The notes: generated by a model from the sequence alone, not told the origin. Positions 18,577 through 28,141 are shown, counted from the first letter of the stretch. The stretch is DNA of 64,000 bases from Collinsella aerofaciens (GCF_028209395.1 NZ_JAQLDQ010000004.1:1-64000), one strand, 5' to 3'. Translations and numbers: made by a program.

Positions 18577-18637
18577 TACATCCTGTGCGTAAAGCCCATG
18601 GCCCGCAGGCCGTGATTCTATTGAACTGGACCGTATT

Positions 18638-21600
18638 ATGAGATTGATTCACAACAGCCGTCTGCCGCAGTTTCGTACTCCGTTTGGCGCTGTGACCACT
18701 GGAACTTCCGTTTCGCTATCGGTGATTTTGGAGGATGCCGACCCCAACCAGGCAACGCTTACCCTGCGTACCTGGGTCGATGAAATCGGTGAGTCTCTGT
18801 ATCCCATGACGCACGAGGGCGACGGCATATTTACCGTAGAGCTTGAGTGCACCGAGCCCTGTCTTATTTGGTACAGCTTTATCTGCAACATCGAGGGCCA
18901 GCCCGAGGTCCGCTTGGGTGCACCGCAGGGTCGCACCGGTGGCGAGGGTGTGACCTACGATTACGCCGAGGTCCCGTCGTTCCAGATTACCGTCTACAAG
19001 CATCGCGAGAACCGTCCCACCTGGTACGAGCGGGGCATGGTCTACCAGATCTTCCCCGACCGCTATGCCCGCGACGAAAACTGGCGCGAGCGAACGCTGG
19101 CCGAAGTTGAAAAACCGCGCAACGGAATCCAGCGCCGCATGGTCGAGGACTGGAACGAACCGCCCGAGTACGAGCGTGCCGAAGACGGCTCCATCAAGAC
19201 CTGGGATTTTTACGGCGGCTCGCTCAAGGGTATCCAGAATGACCTGCCTCGCATCGCCGAACTGGGCTTTACAGCCATCTACCTCAACCCCATTTTTGAA
19301 GCCGCGAGCAACCACCGCTACGACACCGCCGATTACACCAAGATCGATCCGATTCTGGGCACCGAGCAGGACTTTACTGAGCTGTGCGAGGCGGCCGAGA
19401 AGCTGGGCATTTCCATCATTCTGGACGGTGTGTTCAACCACACGGGCGACGATTCGATCTACTTTAACCGCTACGGCAACTATCCCGGTGTCGGCGCGTG
19501 GCAGAGCGAGGACTCTCCGTGGCGTGATGCGTTTTATTTCCACGAGGACGGCTCGTACGACTGCTGGTGGGGCGTGGGCAATATGCCCGCCATCAATGAG
19601 AGCTCCGAACTGGTACGCGAGCGGATTCTGGGCAAGGACGGTATCATCCGCAAATGGCTGCGCGCCGGTGCCCATGGCTGGCGCCTCGATGTGGCCGACG
19701 AGCTTTCCGATGACTTCCTGACCGAGATCAAAAAGGCCGTGCTCGCCGAGAAGCCCGACGCGCTGCTGCTCGGCGAGGTCTGGGAAGATGCCTCCAACAA
19801 GATCAGCTACGGCCATCTGCGTCGCTATCTACAAGGCTCCGAGCTCGACTCGGCCATGGATTACCCCTTCCGCGACATGGTCATCGGCTTTTTGATGGGC
19901 TACAAAAACGCCTACCAGGCAGCCGAGGATATCGAGACCCTGCGCGAGAACTACCCGCGCGAGGCATTATCCTGCGCGCTCAATCTGCTGTCGAGCCACG
20001 ACCGCCCGCGCATTATCTCGGTGCTCGGCGGTGGCCCCGACGAGTCGCAGCTGCCCGAGAGTGAGCGCAGCAAATGGCGCCTGGACGAGAACTCCATGGG
20101 CCTGGCCAAGAGCCGCTTTTGGCTGGCGACGCTCATGCAGATGACGTTCCCGGGCGTTCCCTCAATCTATTACGGTGACGAGTACGGCTTGGAGGGACTC
20201 ACCGATCCGGGTAATCGCCGCACCTTGCCGACCAAGGAAGACCTGCACGACTTCGATACGTTCGCAATCGTCAAGAACGCATCTGCTGTGCGCCGCGCGC
20301 TGCCGTTTATGATCGACGGTGAAATCAAGGCCTTTGCGCTCAATGACGAGGTGCTGGCCTACAACCGTACCGGTAAAGACGGCGAGTCCGCGACCGTCAT
20401 CATCAACCGCAGCCTGCGCAACTCGCATCGTGTGACGATTCCGGCGCTCGACGAATGTGCAAGTGACGTGATCAGCGGTCATGAGTGCGAGATCCACAAC
20501 GGCACGGTCACGCTCGACCTGTACCCGCTCGGTTCGTCGATCATCTATCACCACGCCGAGCAGCGCCTGCAGGAGCCGCTCGATCACGGTGCGGGTGTTG
20601 TATGCCATATCACATCAGTGCCGACCGACGACGGCGAGCCCGGTACGATCGGCGCGCCCACGCGTCGTTTTATCGACCATCTGGCCGCCATGGGCATGCG
20701 CTACTGGCAGGTTCTCCCCGTCAACCCCACGGACTTCTTCCGCTCCCCTTACGCCGGTCCTTCGGCCTTTGCAGGCAATATCGACCTGCTGCCCGAAAGC
20801 CACGAGGAGCTGGCAGCCGACTTTGAGACCTGGAAGGCCCGCGGAGGCGAGGATGCCGATCCGCTGTACACCGCGTTTAAACATCGCAATGCCGATTGGC
20901 TCGAGAAGTACTGCGTCTACATGGCCGTCAAAAAGTACTTTGAGGGCGAGTCTCGCCACAATTGGCCGGCAGATGTCGCTCGCTACAACGAGCATCTAAT
21001 CGACGACAAGCGCTTCCACAACGAGGCCGAGCTTCAGGCGTACATGCAGTACCGCTTTGACCTCGCTTGGTGTGAGCTCATGAACTATGCGCACAAGAAG
21101 GGCATCGAGGTCATCGGCGATATTCCTATGTACGTGTCCGACGATTCGGCAGACGCGTGGAGCGAACCCGAGAACTTCTGGCTGTCCGATACCGGCAAGG
21201 CGATTGAGATTTCCGGCGCGCCGCCCGACAACTTTGCGCCCGAGGGCCAGATGTGGGGCAACCCGACGTTCCGCTGGGACCACATGAAGCAGAACGGCTA
21301 TAGTTGGTGGATGGATCGCCTGCGCCGCGCGTTCTCGCTCTACGACCGCGTGCGTCTGGATCACTTCCTGGGATTCCACAGCTATTACAGCATTCCCGCG
21401 GGCAAGGCATGCGCCGACGGCCGCTGGCTGGCGGGCCCGGGCAAGGACCTGTTCCAGACCGCCTATGACGAACTGGGTCCGCTCAACTTTATCGCTGAGG
21501 ACTTGGGCTATCTGACGCCCGGTGTTCGTGCCATGGCATCGACCTGCGGTTTCCCCGGCATGGACGTGCTGGAGTTTAGCGACTACGACGTTCGTTGCGG

Positions 21601-21934
21601 TGTGCATCCCACGCCCGGCAAGATTCTGTACACCTCGACGCACGATACGTCGACACTCGCCGGTTGGTGCACGCGTTCCTTTGCGGGCGGCGATGAACCG
21701 AGCGGTGTTGATGCGGCGGCCAAGCTGATGGGTGACGCGCTGGCAAGTGACGCTCCCCTGGTGATGATGCCGCTGCAGGATGTCCTGGGGCTGGGCGACG
21801 ATGCGCGCATGAACGTTCCGGGCGTGGCCACGGGTAACTGGACTTGGCAGGCTGACGAGGCCGACGTTGCGGCCGCCGAGGACAAAACCGCACAGCTCCT
21901 GCGCAACAACCATAGATTCTGGGGCGAAGCGTGA
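18638..21934 (+). CDS. Bifunctional GH13 alpha-glucan hydrolase / GH77 4-alpha-glucanotransferase fusion
   Basis: A 1098-residue protein that joins two maltodextrin enzymes. The first, to about residue 640, has a beta-sandwich N-domain then a GH13 barrel of neopullulanase/cyclomaltodextrinase type: YQIFPDRYARDE, GVFNHTGDDS, WRLDVADEL (nucleophile Asp), LLGEVWED (acid/base Glu) and LLSSHDRPR (third Asp). The second, from about residue 655, is a MalQ-type amylomaltase: GMRYWQVLPVNPTD, VRLDHFLGF (nucleophile Asp), IAEDLGYLTPGV (acid/base) and YTSTHDTSTLAGW. All catalytic residues are present in both halves. It is likely cytosolic, as there is no signal peptide. It would trim and rearrange maltodextrins to feed GlgP. 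Control by the upstream GGTAAAAC sites is likely. I know neither which linkage the first half cuts nor a standard symbol for the fusion. Confidence 0.9.
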   Translation: MRLIHNSRLPQFRTPFGAVTTGTSVSLSVILEDADPNQATLTLRTWVDEIGESLYPMTHEGDGIFTVELECTEPCLIWYSFICNIEGQPEVRLGAPQGRTGGEGVTYDYAEVPSFQITVYKHRENRPTWYERGMVYQIFPDRYARDENWRERTLAEVEKPRNGIQRRMVEDWNEPPEYERAEDGSIKTWDFYGGSLKGIQNDLPRIAELGFTAIYLNPIFEAASNHRYDTADYTKIDPILGTEQDFTELCEAAEKLGISIILDGVFNHTGDDSIYFNRYGNYPGVGAWQSEDSPWRDAFYFHEDGSYDCWWGVGNMPAINESSELVRERILGKDGIIRKWLRAGAHGWRLDVADELSDDFLTEIKKAVLAEKPDALLLGEVWEDASNKISYGHLRRYLQGSELDSAMDYPFRDMVIGFLMGYKNAYQAAEDIETLRENYPREALSCALNLLSSHDRPRIISVLGGGPDESQLPESERSKWRLDENSMGLAKSRFWLATLMQMTFPGVPSIYYGDEYGLEGLTDPGNRRTLPTKEDLHDFDTFAIVKNASAVRRALPFMIDGEIKAFALNDEVLAYNRTGKDGESATVIINRSLRNSHRVTIPALDECASDVISGHECEIHNGTVTLDLYPLGSSIIYHHAEQRLQEPLDHGAGVVCHITSVPTDDGEPGTIGAPTRRFIDHLAAMGMRYWQVLPVNPTDFFRSPYAGPSAFAGNIDLLPESHEELAADFETWKARGGEDADPLYTAFKHRNADWLEKYCVYMAVKKYFEGESRHNWPADVARYNEHLIDDKRFHNEAELQAYMQYRFDLAWCELMNYAHKKGIEVIGDIPMYVSDDSADAWSEPENFWLSDTGKAIEISGAPPDNFAPEGQMWGNPTFRWDHMKQNGYSWWMDRLRRAFSLYDRVRLDHFLGFHSYYSIPAGKACADGRWLAGPGKDLFQTAYDELGPLNFIAEDLGYLTPGVRAMASTCGFPGMDVLEFSDYDVRCGVHPTPGKILYTSTHDTSTLAGWCTRSFAGGDEPSGVDAAAKLMGDALASDAPLVMMPLQDVLGLGDDARMNVPGVATGNWTWQADEADVAAAEDKTAQLLRNNHRFWGEA

Positions 21935-22022
21935 TAAAACCCCCGATATAGGGTACAGTTACAGACGTTTGAATTTTTGCGGGCAGAGTAATCTGCCCGC
22001 TTTGTGCTGAAAAGGAAGTATT

Positions 22023-22259
22023 ATGGCGCGCTACGATTACAAGTGCTCGAGCTGCGGCAACGTGTTTGAGGTTGAGCATCCCATGTCCGAGACTCCCGAG
22101 GTCGTGTGCCCCAGCTGCGGTGCCCCGGCGGCCAAGACGTTCTCGGCCAGCGGCATTAAATTTGAGGGCAGCGGTTTCTACAACACCGACCAGCGAAGCG
22201 GCGGCGCCAGCACCAGCGCCACCAGCGGCTGCTGCGCCAACTGCCCGCACAACCACTAG
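22023..22259 (+). CDS. FmdB-family zinc-ribbon protein
   Basis: A 78-residue protein with two Cys pairs, CSSCG (about 9-13) and CPSCG (about 33-37), typical of the FmdB-type zinc ribbon; it starts MARYDYKCSSCGNVFEVEH. A Gly/Ser-rich linker leads to a further CCANC-PHNH cluster at the C-terminus. FmdB was described as a putative regulator of formamidase/amidase genes, but most members have no proven function. GGAAG precedes the ATG. It follows the GH13/GH77 gene by 88 bases and ends at a strong terminator. Confidence 0.85.
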   Translation: MARYDYKCSSCGNVFEVEHPMSETPEVVCPSCGAPAAKTFSASGIKFEGSGFYNTDQRSGGASTSATSGCCANCPHNH

Positions 22260-22269
22260 AAACAACGCG

Positions 22270-22306
22270 GCCCCGCGATCAACGCCGATCGCGGGGCTAT
22301 TTCTTT
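22270..22306 (+). terminator. Intrinsic terminator after the zinc-ribbon gene
   Basis: GCCCCGCGATC/GATCGCGGGGC, an 11-bp stem with a short loop, followed by TATTTCTTT. Confidence 0.9.
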
Positions 22307-22347
22307 GCTCTATGGGTAGTTAATTAAGCTACCCAGGTTTCCTTGTG

Positions 22348-22414
22348 AGTTGCGGTGAAATAAGGACTGTTTGGCGGGCAGAAGCGGCTTTTCATTCCCT
22401 ATTTCACCGCAACT
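22348..22414. repeat. Palindromic element, family A, copy 1
   Basis: Perfect 15-base arms AGTTGCGGTGAAATA / TATTTCACCGCAACT enclose 37 bases. A near-identical element occurs at 38584-38649. It lies between the convergent zinc-ribbon and rsmB genes. Confidence 0.85.
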
Positions 22415-22420
22415 TAGTCG

Positions 22421-23821
22421 TTACTTGTGGACCAGTCTGGCGCAGAAGTGGCCGTCGTAGGAGTCGGCGTTTACCGGCACGCTTTGGAAGAGGCCTCGAT
22501 CGTTCTGGCGTACGGATACGAGCTTCTTGGCCTGATCGAACTCGGGGAGTTGCAGAATCTGTGCCTCGGAAAGCGGTGCCACGCTAAAGCCGGCACCCTC
22601 GGGAGAAGCAAGGAACGCGTCCACCACCTGCGTGTTCTCCTCGTCGAAGACGGAGCACGTCGCATAGATGAGCTCGCCGCCGGCAGCCACGCGCGCGGCG
22701 GCTTCCTTGAGCATCGACAGCTGCAGTTTGGGCAGCTCAACCGTCACATCCTTTTCGGTCAGACGCCACGGAATCTCGGGATGACGACGCATGGTTCCGG
22801 TGCCCGAGCACGGCGCATCGATAAAGACCGTGTCGAATTTAACCGGCTCGCCAAGCATGGCATCAAACGATGTGAGCACCTCATCAAGCTCGCAGGCATC
22901 GCCCGAAACCGTACGAACGCCCTGAATACCCGCCTTGTGAAGGCGCGCGAGATTTAGGTCGCACTTACGGTCATGAAGATCAAGTGCCGTATGCAGACGC
23001 TCATAGCCGGCGCGCTTGGCCTGGCACATCATCACATAGGTCTTGGTACCGCGACCGGCGCCAATCTCAAGGCAGCTTCCAGGGCGCGTGGCAGCTGTGG
23101 CGATGAGCTGAGCGTTAAGGTCCGAGGCCACCGCGGCAGCACGCTCAAACACACCCGAAGCAACGGTAACCTGGGCATCAACCGGAGCATGGCAGCCCGG
23201 GAAGACAGGCGCGACGAGCTGCGAGATATACGGATCGGGCTTAGTCGCAAAGGCGTTCTCATGCAGGGCCAGCGGCGCGGGGGCCAGATTGCCGGCAAAG
23301 TTAAGCGCACCCTCGGGCGTGTCAAACGACGCCATAATACGAGCGCACAGCCAACGCGGCAGACCCATCAGGCGCGACAGACGAACCAAGCGTCGCTCAG
23401 ACTCGTCTACATCGGACGCCGTGGCAAAGTCCTCAACGTTGTCCGCGACCTTATGCAGCACGGCATTGGCCAAACCGGCGGCAGACTTAGCTCCGCTGCG
23501 CACCAGCTCAACGCCCTGACTCACCGCAACGCGGCCAGGCGTATGCAGATAGAGCATCTCGAAGGCTGAGATACGAAGTGCCATGCGAACACGCGGCGCA
23601 ACCTTTTTAGGCTTATCGAGAAACTGATCGAGCAGCTCGTCCAAAATACCCTGCGTAGCGGCCACACCCAGCGCCAAGCGGGCGGCAAAAGCGGAATCGC
23701 GCTGGTCAATAGCCTTGGCCGATGCGCGAGTGGACAGCACGTCACGCGCATACATGCCGCGGCGATCGGCCTCCATTAGCACATCGAGCGCAAGTTTGCG
23801 CGCGGGAGACAGCTTGCTCAT
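22421..23821 (-). CDS. rsmB: 16S rRNA (cytosine-5)-methyltransferase RsmB
   Basis: RsmB methylates C967 of 16S rRNA (E. coli numbering) with S-adenosylmethionine. The N-terminal third is the NusB-like RNA-binding domain (LALDVLMEADRRGMYARDVL). The methyltransferase domain follows, with CLEIGAGRGTKT for SAM binding, VFIDAPCSGTGTMRRHPEI containing one motif IV Cys, and LIYATCSVFDEENTQVV containing the catalytic Cys. There are 466 residues from ATG 23821. This ATG overlaps the fmt stop as ATGA, so translation is coupled. The order def, fmt, rsmB is a common gene arrangement. Confidence 0.93.
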   Translation of the reverse strand: MSKLSPARKLALDVLMEADRRGMYARDVLSTRASAKAIDQRDSAFAARLALGVAATQGILDELLDQFLDKPKKVAPRVRMALRISAFEMLYLHTPGRVAVSQGVELVRSGAKSAAGLANAVLHKVADNVEDFATASDVDESERRLVRLSRLMGLPRWLCARIMASFDTPEGALNFAGNLAPAPLALHENAFATKPDPYISQLVAPVFPGCHAPVDAQVTVASGVFERAAAVASDLNAQLIATAATRPGSCLEIGAGRGTKTYVMMCQAKRAGYERLHTALDLHDRKCDLNLARLHKAGIQGVRTVSGDACELDEVLTSFDAMLGEPVKFDTVFIDAPCSGTGTMRRHPEIPWRLTEKDVTVELPKLQLSMLKEAAARVAAGGELIYATCSVFDEENTQVVDAFLASPEGAGFSVAPLSEAQILQLPEFDQAKKLVSVRQNDRGLFQSVPVNADSYDGHFCARLVHK

Positions 23822-24738
23822 GACAAAACACCCCAGATAAGATCGGCGCCTTGCAGCCCAGCAGCCCAAGCAGAAGCGGCCATGGCACGCTTGCCATCGG
23901 GCTTAACCTCGAGCAACTCAACCGGGCCATCGGAAAGACCAAGGTAGACGCGCTTGGCTTGAACGGCAACAGCGCCTTCGCCAAGCGACACATCAGCCGG
24001 CTCAGCATCGAGCACGCGAACCGACTTGCCGGCAATCACACAACGAGCGGGAGCGGTGTCGGACGAGGCAAGCACATGACGCACACAATCAAGTGCCGCC
24101 ATCTGAGGGTCAAGACGCATCTCCTGCTTAGAAATCTTGGCAGCATGGGTAACAAGCGACTCATCCTGTTCAATCCACACGGCGGTGCCATCGGCAAGCG
24201 AAGGAAGCGTATCGGCAAGCAGTTTGCCGCCAAGCTCACCAAGCTCCATGGTCAGCGCCTCAGCATGCTTACCAGCAACCAAGGTCGAGGCCTGCGCACA
24301 ATAAGCGCCGGTATCCACGCCATGCCCAATACGCATAATGGAAACGCCGGCAACCTCATCACCAGCGAGAATCGCACGCTGAATGGGAGCAGCCCCACGC
24401 CAACGAGGCAGCAAGGACGCATGAACATTCACAATACCAAGCGGCGCCATATGCAGCACGTCATCCGGCAAAATGCAACCATAGGCAGCCACGCAGAAAA
24501 TGTCAGCCTGGGCAGCCTTAAGCGCCTCAACGACCTCAGGCGTCATACGATTAGCCTCAACAACCGGCAACCCCAGCTCAAGCGCTTTAGCCTTAACAGG
24601 AGACGGCTCCAGCTTCTTACCACGCCCGCGAACAGCATCAGGACGAGTAACAACAAGCGCAATCTCGTTACCAGCCTCAACAAGCGAAACCAGCGAAGGC
24701 ACAGCAAAATCAGGCGTACCCATAAACACAATACGCAT
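23818..24738 (-). CDS. fmt: Methionyl-tRNA formyltransferase
   Basis: This enzyme formylates the initiator Met-tRNA using 10-formyl-tetrahydrofolate. MRIVFMGTPDFAVPSLVSLV is the classic N-terminus. VNVHASLLPRWRGAAPIQRA contains the SLLPxxRG folate-binding motif with the catalytic Asn/His nearby. GVSIMRIGHGVDTGAYCAQ matches the family region with the catalytic Asp. The C-terminal tRNA-binding domain ends at 306 residues, as usual. It lies between def, which removes the formyl group later, and rsmB. A 330-base gap with a giant palindrome separates it from def. Confidence 0.96.
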   Translation of the reverse strand: MRIVFMGTPDFAVPSLVSLVEAGNEIALVVTRPDAVRGRGKKLEPSPVKAKALELGLPVVEANRMTPEVVEALKAAQADIFCVAAYGCILPDDVLHMAPLGIVNVHASLLPRWRGAAPIQRAILAGDEVAGVSIMRIGHGVDTGAYCAQASTLVAGKHAEALTMELGELGGKLLADTLPSLADGTAVWIEQDESLVTHAAKISKQEMRLDPQMAALDCVRHVLASSDTAPARCVIAGKSVRVLDAEPADVSLGEGAVAVQAKRVYLGLSDGPVELLEVKPDGKRAMAASAWAAGLQGADLIWGVLS

Positions 24739-24954
24739 AAAGAACGTCTCCCCTCAACCAAAGCCGAGACGGCTACAAATAGCGGCGGAAAGCCAAGTCA
24801 CCAGCCCATCCGCAATAACATTTCAACAAAAACAAATATACCCAAAACCAAAGAAAGAGCCGCATAAAAGCAGCCCTCCCAACAAAGCACCTATCAGCGA
24901 AGACGCCCCTCCCTGGCCCGACGGCACCCGGGCGAAACGAAGAGCGACAACGTA

Positions 24955-25056
24955 GTCCCTGGGATGGGGCCCACACATATCGTCCCGCGCGCAGTTTCGC
25001 AGCGCAGCGAGAATGTTTGAGCACGGGATGATATGTGTGGGCCCCATCCCAGGGAC
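24955..25056. repeat. Giant palindromic element, family B
   Basis: Arms 24955-24987 and 25024-25056 are 33 bases each and match at 32 positions (outer half GTCCCTGGGATGGGG; inner half CCCACACATAT). The loop is 36 bases. It fills the end of the 329-base gap between fmt and def. The other part of the gap (24739-24954) has no gene or RNA that I recognise. Confidence 0.9.
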
Positions 25057-25067
25057 GGACAATTAAC

Positions 25068-25604
25068 CTATTCGGTCTCGCCCGGTCGAGCGCCGCGGGC
25101 CAGGGCGTCCTGGTACTCCTTGACTGCCTTGAGCCTCTGCATGGGCTTCAGTCGCTCGAACATGGTGTTGCCGTGCAAGTGATCGATCTCGTGCTGCAGG
25201 CACACGCAGAACAGGTCGCCCGTGGCCTCGTAGCGAATCAGGTTGGCGTCCAAGTCGTACGCCTCGACGACGACATGGTCAGGACGCTCGATCTCGCAGC
25301 TAATGCCGGGGATGGACAGGCAGCCCTCGCTAAACGGCACCAGATGGTCGCTCTGCTCCACAATCACGGGATTGATGAGCACGTACGGGTCGTAGTCGTT
25401 TTTGTCGCTGTAGTCGCAGTCGATGGTGACGAGCTGAATGAGCTCGCCGATCTGCGGGGCAGCCAGGCCGCAGCCGCCGTTCTCGAACATCATCTTCTTC
25501 ATCTTCTCGGCAAGCGTCTCGATCGCCGGGGTGATCTCCTCGATGACGGCGCACTCCTGGCGCAGACGAGGGTCGGGCGACAGTACGATTCCGTTGGCTT
25601 CCAT
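25068..25604 (-). CDS. def: Peptide deformylase
   Basis: Def removes the N-formyl group from nascent proteins; it is a metalloprotease-type enzyme using Fe or Zn. All three motifs are present: GCGLAAPQIG, EGCLSIPG with the metal-binding Cys, and QHEIDHLHG with the two His ligands and catalytic Glu. ATG 25604 (MEANGIVLSP) is preferred over ATG 25610, since AAAGG lies only 2 nt before the latter. The 178 residues are normal. It is downstream of priA (18 bases) and upstream of fmt on the same strand. Its stop lies 11 bases from palindrome B. Confidence 0.96.
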   Translation of the reverse strand: MEANGIVLSPDPRLRQECAVIEEITPAIETLAEKMKKMMFENGGCGLAAPQIGELIQLVTIDCDYSDKNDYDPYVLINPVIVEQSDHLVPFSEGCLSIPGISCEIERPDHVVVEAYDLDANLIRYEATGDLFCVCLQHEIDHLHGNTMFERLKPMQRLKAVKEYQDALARGARPGETE

Positions 25605-25622
25605 GGCCATCCTTTCGGGTTG

Positions 25623-28076
25623 TTACATCAAATCATAGGCGTCGACGTCAACGCTCACACTCACGCCGCGCACAGAGCCCACCTCTTTGAGGCAGGCGTC
25701 GATATCATCAGAGACATGGTACCCCACGGGCGACTTCACAAGCAGATGGAAGCGGTAACGGTCCTTGGCTCTCTCGATTACACACGAAGCCGGGCCCAGC
25801 ACCTGCGGCACGGCACTCCCCGCCTGCAAAAAGTCGGGCGCGGCAGCATGCCAACGGCGCTTGAGGAGCTTTGCAATGCGCCCGATGTAGTCCTGTGCTT
25901 CGTCTCGGTTCGCTGACCACACCAAGATGTTGACCAGGCGAACAAAAGGCGGGTACAGCGCGTCGCGGCGCTGGTCCAGGTCGTAGTCGGTAAAGATCGA
26001 ACGGTCATGCTCAGCGACGGCGCGAATGACCGGGTCCTCGGGCAGGTAGGTCTGGATGATGACCTCGCCGGGGCGATCACCACGACCGGCACGGCCGGCG
26101 ACTTGCTCCAGCAGATCGTAGGCGCGCTCCCCTGCGCGGAAGTCCGGCAGCTTGAGGGCGAAGTCGGCATTGACCACACCCACGAGCGTGACCTCGGGAA
26201 AGTCGAGGCCCTTTGCGATCATTTGGGTGCCCAGCAGCACCGCGCAATCGGCGGCATCGAACTTCTCAAGCAGCTTTTTGTGCGCATCCTTGCCGCGCGT
26301 GGAATCGGCATCCATACGAATAATGGCGACGTCCTCGGGCAACATCTGGTGCAGTGCGTCCTCGATCTGCTGCGTACCCAAGCCCATTTTTGCCAGGTAG
26401 CGACTGCCACATTTGGGGCAACGGCTCGTGGGCGCGGGATACGGCTGCACGCGCCAAGACGAACCGCATGTGTGACACTGCAGCGTGTGCGTGCGCTCGT
26501 GATACGTAAGCGCGGTGGAGCAGTGGTTGCAGGTGGGGACGCAGCCGCACTCGCGGCACATAAGGAACGGCGCAAAGCCACGGCGGTTATGCAGCAACAC
26601 GGCCTTCTCGCGGCGCTCGACCACACGCTCCAGGCCTTCCATCAGCGGTTTTGAGAACATAGAGCGGCTGCCGTGCGAGAACTCGCGGCGCAGGTCGGCA
26701 ATGCGGACTGTCGGCAGCACGGCGTGTCCCGGGCGCTCGGGCATCTCGACGCGCGTCCAGGTGGCACCGTTATACGTGCCACGGCGGCAGCGGTCGAGGG
26801 CCTCAGCAGAAGGCGTGGCCGAGCCCAGCGCGAGCGGGCAGCGATAGCGACGCGCCATCTCGGCCGCCACTTCGCGCGCATGGTAGCGCGGGCTGGAACC
26901 CTGCTTGTAACTGGTCTCGTGCTCCTCGTCGATGATGATAAGGCCCAAGTCGCTGAGCGGGCAAAAGAGCGCCGAGCGGGCGCCCACGACCACGCGCGCG
27001 GCACCGCTGGCGACCATATCCCATTGGTCCAAGCGTTCACCGGCCGAAAGGCGCGAGTGGAAGACCGCAACCGTTTCGCCAAAGCGCGAGCGAAAACGGC
27101 CGACGGTCTGGGCCGTCAGCAAGATCTCGGGCACGAGCACGCAGGCCGAACGGCCGGCTGCCAGCACGCGCTCGATGGCGGAGAGGTAAACCTCGGTTTT
27201 GCCGGAACCGGTGACGCCATCGACGAGCACCACGTCGCCGTGTGCATCCAGGCGAGCTCGCTCAATCTGCGCGAGCGCCTGCTGCTGGCCGTTGGTGAGT
27301 GCCACCGGCGCCTTACCGCTCGCCGAGGACAGCGTGGTCTGCTCGCTGCAGCCACGCCACGCACGGCGCTCTTCCACCACCACGACACCGCGTTTTTCAA
27401 GCGCCTTGATGGTCGCCGACATGCTGTTATAGAGCAGGTTGAGGTCGCGCGTCGTGACCGGGCCGCATTGGAGCGCCTCGATGAGCTGACGTTGGCGAAC
27501 CGCTGTCTTGGGCGGCGTGTAGTCGAAACCCTCGGGCGTGAGCATGACCCAGCGGTTTTGGATAGGCTTGACGGCGGGGCGCTCAACCGTCCACACGCCG
27601 TCATCGCCCTTGACCACGCGCGGACTTCCACCCGGGGGCAAGAACAAACGCAGGCACTCGGAAAGCGTCGCGACATACTCGCGGCTCATCCAGCGTGCGA
27701 TACGGGCAGCCTCGACAGTAAAGAGCGGTTTGCTGAGGATAGCCTCGATGGGCTTGATGCGTGCGGGGTCGAGGGCGATGTTGCCTTGTAGGTCGCCCAG
27801 CTCAGGCGCAATGTCGACAATATAGCCCGCGGCGGCACGGTTACCAAAGTGGACCAGGACCGTTGATCCGATCTGCGCTTCGCTAGCAAGAGGTTGAGGA
27901 ATGCCATAGGCAAACGGCTCGGACAGCGCACGCGTTGGGATGTCGAGAACCACGCTCGCATAGGCGGCGATGGGCTCAGGTGCGGGCTCGGGCTGCGCCG
28001 GGGCGGCGGCAGGAGCCGCGGACTTCGGAGCTTCCTCCGGTTCCGGCGAACCAAACAGCGAAAGTTGCTCGACCAT
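25623..28076 (-). CDS. priA: Primosomal replication protein N' (PriA helicase)
   Basis: PriA recognises stalled or D-loop forks and reloads the replisome. After an Ala/Pro-rich linker (EEAPKSAAPAAAPAQPEPAP), the DNA-binding domain begins YASVVLDIPTRALSEPFAYG. The helicase core has DGVTGSGKTEVYL (Walker A), IIIDEEHETSYKQ (DEEH), LGSATPSAEAL and QVAGRAGRGDRPGEV. The zinc module carries CRECGCVPTCNHC and CHTCGSSWRV...CPKCGS. The 817 residues are slightly long because of the N-terminal linker. It is transcribed toward def, and GGAGG precedes the ATG. Confidence 0.95.
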   Translation of the reverse strand: MVEQLSLFGSPEPEEAPKSAAPAAAPAQPEPAPEPIAAYASVVLDIPTRALSEPFAYGIPQPLASEAQIGSTVLVHFGNRAAAGYIVDIAPELGDLQGNIALDPARIKPIEAILSKPLFTVEAARIARWMSREYVATLSECLRLFLPPGGSPRVVKGDDGVWTVERPAVKPIQNRWVMLTPEGFDYTPPKTAVRQRQLIEALQCGPVTTRDLNLLYNSMSATIKALEKRGVVVVEERRAWRGCSEQTTLSSASGKAPVALTNGQQQALAQIERARLDAHGDVVLVDGVTGSGKTEVYLSAIERVLAAGRSACVLVPEILLTAQTVGRFRSRFGETVAVFHSRLSAGERLDQWDMVASGAARVVVGARSALFCPLSDLGLIIIDEEHETSYKQGSSPRYHAREVAAEMARRYRCPLALGSATPSAEALDRCRRGTYNGATWTRVEMPERPGHAVLPTVRIADLRREFSHGSRSMFSKPLMEGLERVVERREKAVLLHNRRGFAPFLMCRECGCVPTCNHCSTALTYHERTHTLQCHTCGSSWRVQPYPAPTSRCPKCGSRYLAKMGLGTQQIEDALHQMLPEDVAIIRMDADSTRGKDAHKKLLEKFDAADCAVLLGTQMIAKGLDFPEVTLVGVVNADFALKLPDFRAGERAYDLLEQVAGRAGRGDRPGEVIIQTYLPEDPVIRAVAEHDRSIFTDYDLDQRRDALYPPFVRLVNILVWSANRDEAQDYIGRIAKLLKRRWHAAAPDFLQAGSAVPQVLGPASCVIERAKDRYRFHLLVKSPVGYHVSDDIDACLKEVGSVRGVSVSVDVDAYDLM

Positions 28077-28115
28077 GGCCCCAGCACCTCCTATCCCATA
28101 CGTCTACAGAAACAA

Positions 28116-28141
28116 GAGCCCCGCTCGGGTGAACGGGGCTC
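28116..28141 (-). terminator. Intrinsic terminator of gltX
   Basis: GAGCCCCG/CGGGGCTC with a 10-nt loop, followed on the minus strand by TTGTTTCT. It stands between gltX and priA. Confidence 0.8.

Noticed and set aside
22348..22414. Palindrome A as a simple rho-independent terminator
   Set aside because: A separate, better terminator lies at 22270-22306, there is no U-tract, and the same sequence recurs at 38584, which points to a repeat family.
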